Below, in pieces: positions 13,192-26,222 of a DNA stretch of 64,000 nucleotides. The notes beneath the pieces were generated by a model that saw nothing but the letters and a program-made list of their open reading frames with translations, was not told the DNA's origin and did not search any database. The position numbers were made by a program, and so were the translations under genes. Each line of letters opens with the position of its first letter. Position 1 is the first letter of the stretch. This DNA comes from Hybos culiciformis (lineage: Eukaryota; Arthropoda; Insecta; Diptera; Hybotidae): positions 6,963,234-7,027,233 of the forward strand of contig OZ023273.1 of the NCBI GenBank assembly GCA_964007475.1, written 5' to 3'.

Positions 13192-14055
13192 TAGGGTGGT
13201 CCTTATTATGGATTTATCCGAATTTCTTTGCTCCCAGGGGCTTAAATGGTTTCAAATACATAAAAAATAATTGCCTCAAAATTCTAGCTCTTAATATTAA
13301 CTTTAAGATAGTCCGCATTCCAGTCAAAGTTTCTCATATAAATAACATGGGAAAAATTTCATTTGTTCTTTAGAATTCCGTAGCTCTGCGACAAATGGAT
13401 CAAAAGTAATTAATTGCGTCATGTTTATTGTAAATTTAACGCTCTACAAAAAAGGTCTTTTATTATTTTGCGCTAAATCTATTGGCTTAAGAGTTATTCG
13501 AGGTCAAAGTTTAATTATTATATAATTATTAATATTATCAAGTATAATTATATATTTATTTATTTTATAAAATATTTAAAAAAAAATTTTATAAAATTAT
13601 TATTTATGGTCAAAAAAAGCGAATACAATCTTATTCTTGGAATTGTGGTTAATATGTGTGATTTTTTAATTAATAAAACAGACAGTCCTTAGAGTTTGAA
13701 AATAATAAAATAGAAGTACAGGTGAAATATGATTTAACTTTGAGCTCGAATAACTCTTAAGCCAATAGATTTAGCGAAAAATAATAAAAGACCTTTTTTG
13801 TAGAGCGTTAAATTTACAATAAACATGACGCAATTAATTACTTTTGATCCATTTGTCGCAGAGCTACGGAATTCTAAAGAACAAATGAAATTTTTCCCAT
13901 GTTATTTATATGAGAAACTTTGACTGGAATGCGGACTATCTTAAAGTTAATATTAAGAGCTAGAATTTTGAGGCAATTATTTTTTATGTATTTGAAACCA
14001 TTTAAGCCCCTGGGAGCAAAGAAATTCGGATAAATCCATAATAAGGACCACCCTA
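13192..14055. mobile_element. foldback hAT-like element with about 310-bp inverted arms
   Basis: The left arm (13192 to about 13505) and right arm (about 13740 to 14055) are near-perfect reverse complements around an AT-rich loop of about 230 bp. The ends read TAGGGTGGTCCTTATTATGG and its complement. The palindromic octamer ATGTACAT flanks both ends (13184-13191 and 14056-14063), fitting an 8-bp hAT-type target duplication. No transposase frame is present; the two identical 73-codon open frames are mirror images of the arms and not genes. Family assignment rests on duplication length and TAGGG ends. Confidence 0.75.
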
Positions 14056-14063
14056 ATGTACAT

Positions 14064-15916
14064 ATATTGAATTGAGTTCTTTTCCTTTGAAGCAACTTAT
14101 TATTGAAAAATTTATATAAATGTGAAACAATTTTTTATTTCATTATTTTCCTCAATAAAATTCACAATATTCACATTAATATCATAAATTTTATTGATTC
14201 TGAAAATAATACTTGGAATTAGATATTGTAATATCCATTTTATATATACATTGTTACATTATACGAGCGGGATATTTGAATAACTATTAGATAGATGTAT
14301 TACAGATGTATTAGATAAGTACGTTTTTTAATTGGTTTTTTTTGGCCAATAAAATTTAAAATAGTAAGTTAGTATAATACTAACATAGCTTTTCCAAGGT
14401 CTAAATATTTTCATAATTTTATTATGCTTATGCTTATGTTTTTATTTTTAAAAAGGAATGAACATTTTATCTGCAATCATAGATCTCAATCTATGGATAT
14501 TGTTTCAACTTAAATGAAATGAAATATTTTGCATTGTTTACAACAATAAAATAAAATAGAATGGTTCGTAAATAATATTCATACAGCTTAATTGGTTTAC
14601 AAAAAAAAACTGATTGTTCTATAACAGAACTAAATCAATTTCCAAATTCCTCTATCCTAGCGAATATAGAAGAAATTAACACTCGTTTTGTCTGTGAAAA
14701 TGTCCATGGAAAGTATATACATTCTATTCTACTATAGTAAATCACTGAACTCATGTCCGAAATTCAATTTTCTACATATAATACATTTATATCATTTATT
14801 TGGGCGACACTAAGAAAAAGGAATACTTCCGTATGGCTAAACATGTTTAACAAAAATTAAATGTAGTATAGTTTTCAGCTCACGAAAATTAGATGCATGC
14901 TTCAAAAGAATCGTATGAATTAAAAACAAACCCAAATAAAAATAATACATTCTCCCATAAAATATGTATTTATCTCGTGACATTATAAAAAAAAATCATA
15001 GGTTCATCCTTAAGTACATTATATACAGTTTCTGGTGAATGGCGAAATTACATATATTTGGTATATGAATTTTTTTTATTTCATAACAGTTCGAAAATTT
15101 ATAATCCCGCAAACAAAGCATTTGTAATCATCATCATCAACAAGGACAAATAATTTAAATTTCTGGAATACGAAAAAAAATAATGTAATAACTATTAAAA
15201 TAATAAAATATTGCCATCAAATAAACTTAAAATATTAAAAACACACATATTATTACAATATAAGTTTTGTATTAATAAGTTATCAGTGAATTGAATGTAG
15301 TTTCATATTGTTATTCATTTTATTGTTTGTATGCACGGATAGAAAGATTATGACTTTTTTCTTGAAGTGTCATCAGAAACTTATCGGCCAGACTAAATTT
15401 TGATTTCTAGTAACAAAAATAATAAACGTCAGCAACAAAAGGACAAAAATAGAGAATGTCATTTCGAATCTTTAAATAGGTAAACTGCATATGATATTTA
15501 AATATTATACCAATTTCATATTACGTAGATGATGTCGAACATTAAGTTTTTTTTTTAAATTTAATGCGCGAAATATCTGAAAAATATCTTAAATAATTCA
15601 TTTTGAATTTTGCAGAAAATTTTATTAATTTATAAATATTGTTTTAACGTCGTAAAAAAAAGTTTTTATTAATTTGGCTTAATCTGTTATTAAAATCCAT
15701 CACAATAAGGTTTGAAAATGTTTGGCGAAGTGAAAAATTAAGCATTTTCAATTAAATGGTCATAAAACATGAGAGAGACCTTTAATTTTGCAACTATTAT
15801 TTATGAAAAAAAAGTATAATGGTACATAAAAATCGTTTTTTAATTAATTTAAGTAATTTAATATTTGTATTATTTTTATTAATTTATTTCAATTATAGAG
15901 AAAATGTATTCTTAAG
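14064..15916. other. AT-rich non-coding DNA
   Basis: No gene or bounded repeat could be recognised on either strand. Confidence 0.6.
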
Positions 15917-15919
15917 TTA

Positions 15920-16536
15920 TAGTCTAAGAGCTCGCAACGTTTTTGGAACGTGATTTTAGCAAGGCTCATTTTTTAATATATTGTTCCATGCTACGGTGCA
16001 GTACCCATAAGGGTAGTCTGGCTGTAAGATGACGTTGCGTTTACCCGTGGGAGCAGATCCAGGTAGGTCAAAGAAAAAATGCAAAATTACGTGATAATAG
16101 CACGATTTCTAGTTATGTCACGTGATTGTGCTTATTATATGAAATGTTAATGCATCATTGCCAGACGGCTTCGGAGTTGTTAAAACCGTGCCAGACCTTG
16201 ATTTATAACAAAAAAAAACATCAATTTCACGTCATTTTAGCAAGGTTGAAATTTTTATATGTTATAGATTGGATCTTATATAGACTACATCCAATTTGCC
16301 AGACGGAAATACCGTTGCTAAATGAATGCCAGACCTATGTCATTTAAAAGCAATCTGTTTTTTTCATGTAATTTTGCATTTTTTTTACCTACTTGGTTCT
16401 GCTCCCACGGGTAAACGCAACGTCGTCTGACAGCCAGACTACCTTTATATGTCCTGCACCGTAGCATGGAACATTATATTAAAAAATGAGCCTTGCTAAA
16501 ATCACGTGATTTCTTACGTTGCGAGCTCTTGGACTA
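15920..16536. mobile_element. PIF/Harbinger-like foldback MITE
   Basis: Terminal inverted repeats begin TAGTCTAAGAGCTCGCAACG on the left and the complement of TAGTCCAAGAGCTCGCAACG on the right; the similarity runs inward for roughly 180 bp. TTA flanks both ends (15917-15919 and 16537-16539), the 3-bp duplication typical of PIF/Harbinger. The centre (about 16100-16350) holds further short repeats, including several copies of TGCCAGAC and a second ATTTTAGCAAGG. A 73-codon open frame inside (16126-16347) has no recognisable product. Confidence 0.75.
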
Positions 16537-16539
16537 TTA

Positions 16540-19177
16540 GCAATGATCGTAATTAACACAAAACATTTATTATTTAAATTCGAAGATCAAAAGATAAGGT
16601 TTTTGCTTCTGTTTGGTTGTTCAAATGTAAAAAGCTTGTAATTTCTTAGAAGAAGACGAAACCGAAAGCTAAGATAATTTCTAAAATCAAATTCCAAGAT
16701 TCAGCTAAAATAAAACAAATCTGTACCAATAGAAAACGTCTTGGCTTGAAAATCGTGTTAAAACGTTTTTTATGAAATTGCTTGAAAACAACTACTTGTA
16801 GTTTTATAGGCTAAATCTTAATCAAAATAGGGTTTTTTGCAGAAATTAAATGTATAAGGTAACAAATAATGGTATAATAAAAAATAATAAAATATATAAT
16901 TGAAATTTATGAGTTCAAATGACAACTAAATTTATATAATTAATAAGATTTGACACATCACTCTAATATTTTATACGATTTCTAAGTATTTTTATTTTTG
17001 TTAAAAATAAGCTGTTATTAATTTTGACCAAAAGCTATTTAGTTAAAACTAAACTAGAATCATAGAATAACAAAGTAAATTGAATTTAAAGTGAATTTTA
17101 AGCATTATAAAATGGTTTCCAAACTTTTACTATACGAAATTAAAATTACTATAAGTTGAGTGTTTAAATTATATTGTTTAACTCTTTCATACAAACCTAT
17201 TCAAAGATACTTGAATTTATAAACATTGCCTGGCTTAATATAAAACAAAAAAAAAATTAAATATTTGAAAAATTATTTTATTTTATTCTTGTTCTGACAA
17301 AAAAAACACATAAAACAGTTTCAATAATTCTGTTTTTGTAATTATTACATATAATAATATGTTGTGGATAGGTATTTGTATTTAGAAAATTTTCAATTTG
17401 AAAAAATTTTTGTTGTATTTAAATAATTCTTCTTAATAGCATAACAAATTTACAAAAGTGCCATTCAAATTTCTGTAACAATGTTAAACTTAAATAATTT
17501 TATAAACTTTTTTGTAATATATATAACATAAATATAATACAAAAGCAAAGTTTGTTTTTAGCCCCTGAAAATAAGAATTATTATGTATTATACACTGTAT
17601 ACAAACTTAAGTTATTTTAAAAATATATATAATGTGTTGAATATACTTGTAGAACAACAGTACTCATATAATATAGTAAAGTATAGAGTTACCTACATTT
17701 ACAATACAGATATATTTTAAAAACAAATTATTCATGTACTTTCAACATTTTTATTTCAAATCCACTCATAGCATATTTTTTGAGGACATATAATACAGCA
17801 ATTTTTTGAAAATAAAACAAACTCACATGTATTTTCCTAGCGATATGATATTTTTGTGAATTATAAGATCATTTATAATCACTCTTAACACAACTGACCA
17901 ATGAATGAAAAAAATGTTGAATGAAAAAAATATTGAAGCGTAGGAACCAGCCGCCAAAATATTTCTAGTCAGATTTATTTTCATCAATTTGAAAGCTCCA
18001 AACTGGCTAGGGGTCGAAATTCTATATAGATTTTAAATTTTTTTTAACAGTACAAAAGTTTCTTTTTCAAATTCTAATGATAAAAAAACAAAGAACGTTA
18101 TAAAAACCTAAAATTAATGTGTTTGGATTTTTATAAAATAAAATTTTCATCAATTATGATTTTTATAGGTTTAGTCTTAATACAAAATCTTTCAAAATGA
18201 ACTTTATCTCACGCGTTAGTACCCGTACGTTTTTAATATGGATTATTTAGCTATATTCATTATTCGTAAATTTCGTTTTACGGACGAAGAAATATAGTGT
18301 AAAATTTTTGTAAAAAAAATTAAAACCCATGATTTTAGAAGAAAAAAATTTATTTAAAGAATGTTGAAAGAGAAATAATTCATTGAAAATATCAATTAAT
18401 ATGTGCAATATGTATTCTGTACAATATAAGTGGTCACAAAATTAGTGATCTACCTACAACATTACATGTTCTTACCTTCTACAAAATTATATCCTGTTCT
18501 ATTTTTAATTTATTATCAGGAAATAAAAATAAACATGTTTTGCTTAAATATTAATACCAAAAACGTGATATCCTAACTTATTTCCAGTTTAAGAAAAAGT
18601 TAAATGGGTGCGAACAGATTTTTCTAAAACGATAACAAGCAGTTTTTGCTCCTAAACTTAGTTGAATGTACATTAATTTTTAATATCATAACAGTATACA
18701 TAATGAAAAGATTTAAAATAGTATTTATGTAATGTACATATGGACAGTGGCGATTAGATAAATAGCTCAGTCTTGTTTTCATTATTTTATTGAATATATT
18801 TACAGTTTTCTCAAGTTTTATATTTTTTAATTTTTATTATTTATAAAAATCTTTTTACAGGTTTTTTTATCTTTTAATAAAATTTTTTCCATTTTGTTAA
18901 CTTTTGAAAAAGGTGTTTATTTCAAAAGTAATGTGCAAAATCGTTGTTTTTTACAATTTTTTCCTTAAATTTTCTGCAATAATTTTTTGAAACTTTCTTT
19001 CATCGCAAAAATTATTGAGATATACATACATCAAATTGACTTTTAAATGCCATAACTGGCAAATTTATGCGCCATCAAATGCGAACATAATTATTTGATT
19101 ATACAAAGATGTAGTAATAATCTAAAGAACTCTCATCGCAAAACTTCCCCGGCCGCTTTATTAATCTTGAAGAGAAT
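16540..19177. other. AT-rich non-coding DNA
   Basis: No gene is visible. A somewhat GC-richer patch at about 17935-18015 holds a short inverted pair (AACCAGCC / GGCTAGG) but has no clear boundary. Confidence 0.55.
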
Positions 19178-19297
19178 TTAAACATAGTTTTGATAGTTTT
19201 CAATACAAATTGCAGCTTTATTCACAGCACAGACAACTTTTGCCAATACATCTTTCTCTGGCACCAAAAAACTAATAAAGTACGCGGATCCTTTAAT
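19178..19297 (-). other. tentative coding relic, unknown family
   Basis: On the minus strand 39 codons are open between two stops and read in part EKDVLAKVVCAVNKAAICIE. The segment and its flanks are more GC-rich than the surrounding 10 kb, and the residue mix looks protein-like. No start codon, splice site pair or family could be recognised. It may be a fragment of a dead gene or transposon. Confidence 0.12.
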
Positions 19298-19300
19298 TTA

Positions 19301-22300
19301 TCCATTATTTCAAGTTTGTTTTACTCTCCACGTATTTGCCTTATATAAATATACACGTATGTACAATATACCTTCCCAATTTCGTTTTCAATTAATTTTC
19401 TTCTATACTATGAAATATCTATAATTATTTTTTTTTACATAACCGCTTTTTCTTTTCGCAAGGTAAAATTTTCATTCACAAAATATTTCATTTAACAGTT
19501 CCCTATATATTTTCTTCATGGTCTAATTAAATCCTTAGAAATAAATGCTTAATGTTCCTGCTGCACAAAAAAGAACAAATTTTCTTAGGAATTATTACGA
19601 AAATTAAAAAAATATATATACATACATATATAATATATATATAAATTTAAACAATTCAACACTACTACTTGAAATGTGAAAATACAATTTGAAACAATAT
19701 GCTTCTTAACAATCATTAAATAACACACAATACGAAATATAAACGTAAGCTTTACATAAGACTTGGAATTAAATTTGTAAAAAAATTAAAAAAAATAAAA
19801 TTGTAGACATACATGTACATTGCTTTTTAAAATTTTACTCCTTTTTTTATTCAAAGAATAATGTCCTTTTTTTTCTGAGATTTTCATTTTTTTCCATTTT
19901 TTTTTTTTTTTATTTCTACTTTCTACAGGAAACTATTTCAATTTTTTTTATTTTTTTTTAAACATCTAAAAAGGAAGACGAGAAATTCTTTTTTTTCTTC
20001 TTTTTGTATAATTGCATCAAATTAGGGAGTGAGTTTATGTTTTCATATTTCCTAATGGAAATGGATGATGTATGTTGAGTTAAATGTTTATATCGTTTAG
20101 ACATGAACGCTTTCATATTATTTCTCACATAGCAGAAATTTTTCACAGAAAAGAAAATTGTTAATCCTCAGTTAATTTAAGAATATTAAATCCATTTTGT
20201 AATCCTCCAATATATTATCAGAATTTTCGAAGTAAAAGCTCAAAAGAATAATATGTGGATATAATGTCAACAAAAAATTTTGAACTTAAATGAATGAATA
20301 ATTTATGCTATTTATATTATAATTAAATTTATGTAACCTACCAAGTAAGAACTTTTTTCCCATCAGTCATCAAACAAGAAGTTATTAATGAATTTTACCA
20401 TAACTATAAATTCGTTTATAATTATGCTATGGCAAGTTGTCCATGTTAATTAACAAAGATATATATTATAAATCTAATTTTTGTTTATGAATTATATAAA
20501 ATGAGATTCAAATTTTATCCGTACAGTTTTTTTGCTTGCAAATTATACGTCCTTGCATAATTCTTGTATTATTGTTATATTTTAGTCATGAATGACACTT
20601 AAAGATATGTAGAGAAAAAATTGTATTATCAACGCGACAAGGATATTAAAAAAAAAATTTAATACAATAACAATGTATAGGTTTAACAAAAAATTAGCCA
20701 AACCTATATAACTTTTACTTGATAGTCGAATTTTTATTGTGGATTATAGACATCACAGCACGTTTTCAAAGAAAAATATTTATATCTTCTACGTACATAA
20801 TGTACATATGTACATATTATATTAAAAAAAAAACCAGAACTATTTGTGCAACAAAAACAGTCCATAGTTATTTTACAAATGGAACACGTCTTTAAACTAT
20901 AATTTTTATATTCATAATGTGAAATTTAAAAAATAAACATACATATAGTACATACTAATATACATACATATATTTTATTCCTTCTTTTTAAGTTTATTTT
21001 TTTAAATTCACATATACGAATATTTTTGAATTTTCTTAATGTCTCACCATGTAGTATTATTTGTTAAGTATGGCTATGAATTTATGATTTTTATTTTTTT
21101 TTATTAAATTGAGTAGTTATAATTTGAATATTAAATGGGTAAAAAAGATAGAGAGAAAAAAAAAACTTAATTTCTGATTATTGTTTTTTAATAATATTCA
21201 TAGAGAATAAATTTTTTAAGAAATTAGAAAGAAGTATATGAGTATAGTGAGTTAAATTAGATTATTGACATAATAATATTGTCCTTTGAAATTTAAGAAT
21301 CGGACAGATAAGAATAAAACATATTATCTAGAACAATTTTACATACATATATGCGGATACAAGGTTCTAAAATATTTCATTAAAAGTAATTATCGAGGAC
21401 ATCGGGAATTCAAGGCTATCTATTACAACACACACACATTACATCATATCATCCACAAGTAGCAACAAAGCGTTTTGGATCTTTAATAGTGTGCAGATTA
21501 ATATATAAACTAAATAATATAAAATTCCAGAAAAGTTTAATAATAAGTGATAGTCGATTAAAGTTAACTATTGGCTGGATTCAAATTTTTTTTGTTAGAA
21601 CAATGATTATTAAAAGATTCATGTAATATTGGGATGGTAAAACGAACAGCATTTAATTTTCTATATAATGAATTTTGCAGCAAATGAAATACAAGTTTTA
21701 TTACATTGACTGTGATTAAATATATATTTAAATAAAAATAGGTAGGTATCTATACCTACATATATTAAAAATAAAGCTGAAATTTTAAAATATGAAAAAT
21801 TAGAAAATAGAGAATTATTCATAATTTAAAGAAGTGCATGCAAAGAAATTTTTTTTTATTAAATTTTATGTGTGTACGTCATGAGATAAATGTTATTACT
21901 ATCGTAGCATTAAATAGAAAAGGTTATGCATGATATACATAATCAAATAAGATTATCTATCTATAGATTCAAATTTGTTATACACAGGAAACAAGAAATC
22001 AAGTTTCCTTATATCTGATGCATTGTATTCCTTTCAAATAACAATTTCTTACCAAAAATTAAATTTACAAATTTATCTTAAAACTTTTTGAATAAGATAT
22101 CATTCATTATACAAAATAATATATAAAAATATTGTTATGAATCAATTCTATAATTTTTTAATTTTAATTATTTATATTCTTTGAAGTTTAGAAACCACAA
22201 TATACAATTGTTTAATAAAAAAATTCCCACCATCTATATATATGGAAGTACAGAGACGAGACTTTGGTTATGTTAAGTTTTTATATAATTTTTATTCTTA

Positions 22301-23292
22301 AAATCTAAAGATTAAAATCAATCTGTCTTCAAACCAAAATTTATAATTAAAATTCTTAAACATTATTATTAGTATTATATTTTGATTTTTGAACAAATTT
22401 TTTTTAGTTTATATTTGTGTTTATAATATCAAAACAAAACAATTTTTATAATCAACGCTAGAAAAGTGTTTTCCTTCTTTTTTTTCATTTCTATAAAAGT
22501 GAAATACAAACCCGTCGTCGATTACTGAGATATTTTTCAATTTTCGAAGTGATACAATAAAGCCACTTGAAAATTATCCAGGATGTTAAAAAAGAATTGA
22601 AAAAATAATAAAAAATTCTAATAAAAATTAAAAAAAGAACTATTTTTCCAATAAAATCTCATTTTGATACAATCAAAGTTGAAAAAAAAAAAAAAAAACT
22701 TAAAATTATTTACTTTCAACGAAAAAAAAAGTACTTTTTTTCTACTTTTCCATTCCTTCTTAGATTACAACAGATTTTACAAAAAAATGTTTCTTTAAAA
22801 GAAAAAAAAGGGTTTGATCAATTTTCTTTCTTTCAAAAATAGATTCATATTTCCAGAAAAATGCAATTTTTTATTTCCATTTGGCAATTTTAAACCGAGA
22901 AAAAGAAATTGTCAATAATAGAAACTTGTTTCTTTATCATGTAAAGAATGTAAACTTAATTTACTCATGCTCAAGGTATTAAACTAATATAGTAAATAGA
23001 ATACGGCTATAAAATAATGTCTTTTCAACCTATGTAAGCAGATTAATGGAGTTTAATAATTTACAAATATTTCACAAAAGAAAATGTTGCAAATTAAAAA
23101 AAAAAACTTTAACTTTCAACGATTCTTATTTTTGCAAACTTATTACAATAAATATTTTATGGGAATAGTTCATGTTTTGCTTGAAACTGTGTTAATGTAA
23201 TTTAATGCATTGGGGATCGTTATGTTGTATTTAGTGCTATAGAATTTAGATCACTAAATGGAGTATTATATGCGTCAATACACATGCAATCA
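19301..23292. other. AT-rich non-coding DNA
   Basis: No gene seen. The stretch includes (TA)-rich simple sequence near 19610-19660 and TACATATGTACATA-type motifs near 20800-20820. Confidence 0.6.
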
Positions 23293-23398
23293 TTTAGATG
23301 CATCTGCGTAAATAATGAAAAAATTTAGATGCATCAGCGTATATAATGAAAAAATTTAGATGCATCAGCGTAAATAATGAAATCATTTAGATGTTTCG
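23293..23398. repeat. 31-bp minisatellite, about 3.5 copies
   Basis: The motif TTTAGATGCATCAGCGTAAA recurs at 23293, 23324, 23355 and 23386, an exact period of 31 bp, with one or two differences per unit; the last unit is partial and diverged. It ends about 110 bp before the long-hairpin repeat at 23512. Confidence 0.85.
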
Positions 23399-23511
23399 TA
23401 TTGAATATTACGTAATACCTAAACAAACATAATATCTCTCACAATATTTCAATACAGCCAAATACAAAAAAAAAAAAAAGAGAGAAAATGAGAAGAAAAA
23501 ATATTCTCTCT

Positions 23512-23712
23512 TTGCAACTACCTCTCCCCTACGCATTAAAACAGTATATTGGATATGTAAACAAAATTTGTTATACAACTCGTTCTGTATTTACACAAAA
23601 ATACATTGACACTTGTCAATTTATATCACTCGACCTTCGGTCTCGTGATATAAGTATTGACTCGTGTCAATGTATTTTTGTGTATACAGAACTCTTAATT
23701 AATAACAAATTT
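23512..23712 (+). repeat. long-hairpin repeat family, copy A
   Basis: A segment of about 200 bp whose core (about 23583-23694) folds into a long stem: TGTATTTACACAAAAATACA on the left pairs with its complement on the right, and the tip is GACCTTCGGTC. A diverged inverted copy lies at 55176-55374. The two copies differ in the stem, yet both arms of each copy changed together and pairing is kept. The similarity extends into the flanks (TTGCAACTACCT at one end, AACAAATTT at the other). The class is unknown; a MITE or a structured-RNA-derived repeat are both possible. Confidence 0.8.
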
Positions 23713-23937
23713 AGTTTACATATACAATAATCTACTATTATTATATTAATAACTGTGCCATCTTAAATTGGACTGCCTCTTAAAATTTGTTAATTATTTT
23801 GTTTGTATAGACTTTCAAATCAAATTTATTATTATCATTTAAAGATAAATTATCAGAATCTCAGCAATTATTACGTACATTACGTGGAATTTAGTATGTA
23901 TATTAAGACAAAAATCAAGAATTAATAATATAAAATA

Positions 23938-25285
23938 TAAGAAAAAGTTGTTATTATATTTATTATAATACAAGGATCTGTACCAGTAGGGTTAATTCAA
24001 GATTTTTATTTATAAATTCGTTTAATTTTGCGGATCTTCCAAATAATCAAATATATTTTTGGCAGTCTATAAGTTGAAGGAACTTCCAGTAACTCCTAAA
24101 ATGTCATTTAACCAGTGTTGAAGTAAACTAATCCCAAAATATGAAAGCAAAACGGGAAGCTAAGTTGACGTGACAAAATTTATTACAAACTAAATCTTTA
24201 TTATAATTTGCCAAAATATTTCAGAAAAATTCCTAGATAAAGAAATGATTGACCCAATTTTCAAAATGAAAATTATTGCTATATTTGAAATAGGAAGTCA
24301 TTGTACCTACAATGAATTTTTATACTCTTGTTGTCTATTTTGCCCTTGATTTCTTGATTTTGTACTATTTTATTTTCATTCATAAATAAATATTTTCATT
24401 CACGTTTTACTATTTCCAGTTGGTTGTCTAAATTCTTGGCTAAATACCTGCATAAAGTATATAGTCATCAAAAAATAATTAAAATTGGTTTTAGATTAAT
24501 ACCACCACCACCACCTGTGAAAAGGCATTATATGATAAGTAATATTTTCTCATAAAATTGGCGGTAGATGAATATGATGCATATTATTCTTTAGCTCGTT
24601 TTTTTTTTTTTTTGTTAAAGAAAAACACTAATACAGATAACGTTAACGTTTTCTTTTTCCTACAAGTGAATAATAAATACTTAGTTTAAAAATAAAATAA
24701 AACTTAAAAAACGATTTGTTCAACATTTTCATCAATTGAAAAAATCATTAATCTTTTTGACGAGATGTATGTTCGCCGATTACTACTACAAAAAAAAAAT
24801 GTTTACTTTTATCCGATTTTTGTACAATTTTCTCAGATGAAGTAGCTTTCAATTTGTTTTTTTTTTTTTTTCTGTACTATTATCGTTTTTATAAAATTTT
24901 AATCTATGAAAGTACAATTATATAAAAAAAAAAAGAGCTATAAGATTGTTTTATGTTATAATTATATGATTGAGGTTCTGAAAGTTGTTAAAATGAGATT
25001 TTTCTCAAATATTTTAGCAAATTCTAATATAGATTTTGTTCGTAATAAATTTTGTCACATCAAACTTAGTTTCTCGTTTTGCTTTCATAATTAGGGATTA
25101 GTTTATTTCAACACTTGTTAAATGACATTTTAGGAGTTATTGGAAGTTCCTTCAACTTATAGACTAACAAAAATATATTTGATTGATTTGGAGGATCCGC
25201 AAAATTAAACGAATTCATAAATAAAAATCCTTGTAATAAATAAAGATCCTTGTAATATAATAAATATAATAATAACTTTTTCTTA
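23938..25285. repeat. inverted repeat with about 290-bp diverged arms
   Basis: The left arm (23938 to about 24231) and right arm (about 24999 to 25285) are reverse complements at roughly 85-90 percent identity, separated by about 770 bp of unrelated AT-rich DNA. Matching landmarks are TTCGTTTAATTTTGCGGATC and GTCTATAAGTTGAAGGAACT on the left and their complements on the right. On the minus strand the right arm reads NSFNFADPPNQSNIFLLVYK followed by KLKELPITPKMSFNKC, which looks like decayed coding sequence. It may be a transposon with long terminal inverted repeats or two facing copies of one relic. Confidence 0.7.
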
Positions 25286-26220
25286 CATAACTTCTTGACA
25301 GACGATTTGTTGTTTGTTAACATTTTCAACTTTTAAACGATTTAATATTTTTTTTTTTCACAAAATAAAACCAAATACGAAATCAAGGTAGGTATTATCA
25401 TAGAAAATTGGAAAATTCTTTTTTGTTTGATTTATCTAATAGTTTTTTTAAGCGAAAATTTTTGTAGAAATTTTTCATTTTTAAACATTATAAGAATATA
25501 TAGATTGAATGGTTTTCGTGAAATAAAGTCTTATTAAAATTACTATTATTACTTTATTGAAAATTGGATCATTTTTGAAAACAATATTATTATGTATTTT
25601 TGGTTATCTCTGCGGGACTTAAATTTGGAGGAAATCAGGTTCAAATAAAAAAAAATTAATATCTATCCAAATGAATATAATAATTTTATTGAAAATATTT
25701 GATTAAAAAAAATGTTTGTCTAGAAATAAATTAAAATTTCTGTTCCAGATACAATGTGTACATAGATATAGCATTTTAATTTTATTTCTCCCACAAATTA
25801 ATTGCCCTCAAATAATTGATTTTATTTCAGTAGGTACATGGCTTATATATTTAATACTTATAGGCAATTATTTGACTTGATGATTGCTTTTATATATAAT
25901 ATCTATTTGTAATGTTGAATTATTTATCAATCAATAATTGAATTTCAAGTTCATTTTTAATATGACAAAATTCTGATTAAAATTAATTTATAGTATGCTT
26001 CATTGAGTAGGAAAGCGATTTACTGATTAGCTATTTTTTATCACCAAGTACTTTATTCAAATTAATGGCAAGGGTCATATTCTGAACCAGAATGAAACAT
26101 TGAAAGAAATAATTTTTTTATTATTGGATGAAATGACAATCGGTACTGCTCCCTGAGTATTCCAGTGTACCTTCCAGGTTAGTTTCCCTTTTTTTATTAG
26201 AAATAAAACTGCAAATCTAA
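25286..26220. other. AT-rich non-coding DNA
   Basis: No gene. A GC-richer patch at about 26130-26185 ends with a donor-like CAG/GTTAGT, but no acceptor or open frame supports an exon. Confidence 0.5.
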
Positions 26221-26222
26221 TA

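Noticed and set aside
13874..14095. 73-codon minus-strand frame
   Set aside because: Lies in the arm of the foldback element and is the mirror image of the other arm; no transposase motif.
18745..18752. CAGTGGCG, like a hAT transposon end
   Set aside because: No matching inverted end or 8-bp duplication found within several kb.
26130..26190. Exon-like GC-richer patch ending at a CAG/GTTAGT donor
   Set aside because: No acceptor before it and stops in the useful frames; composition alone is not enough.
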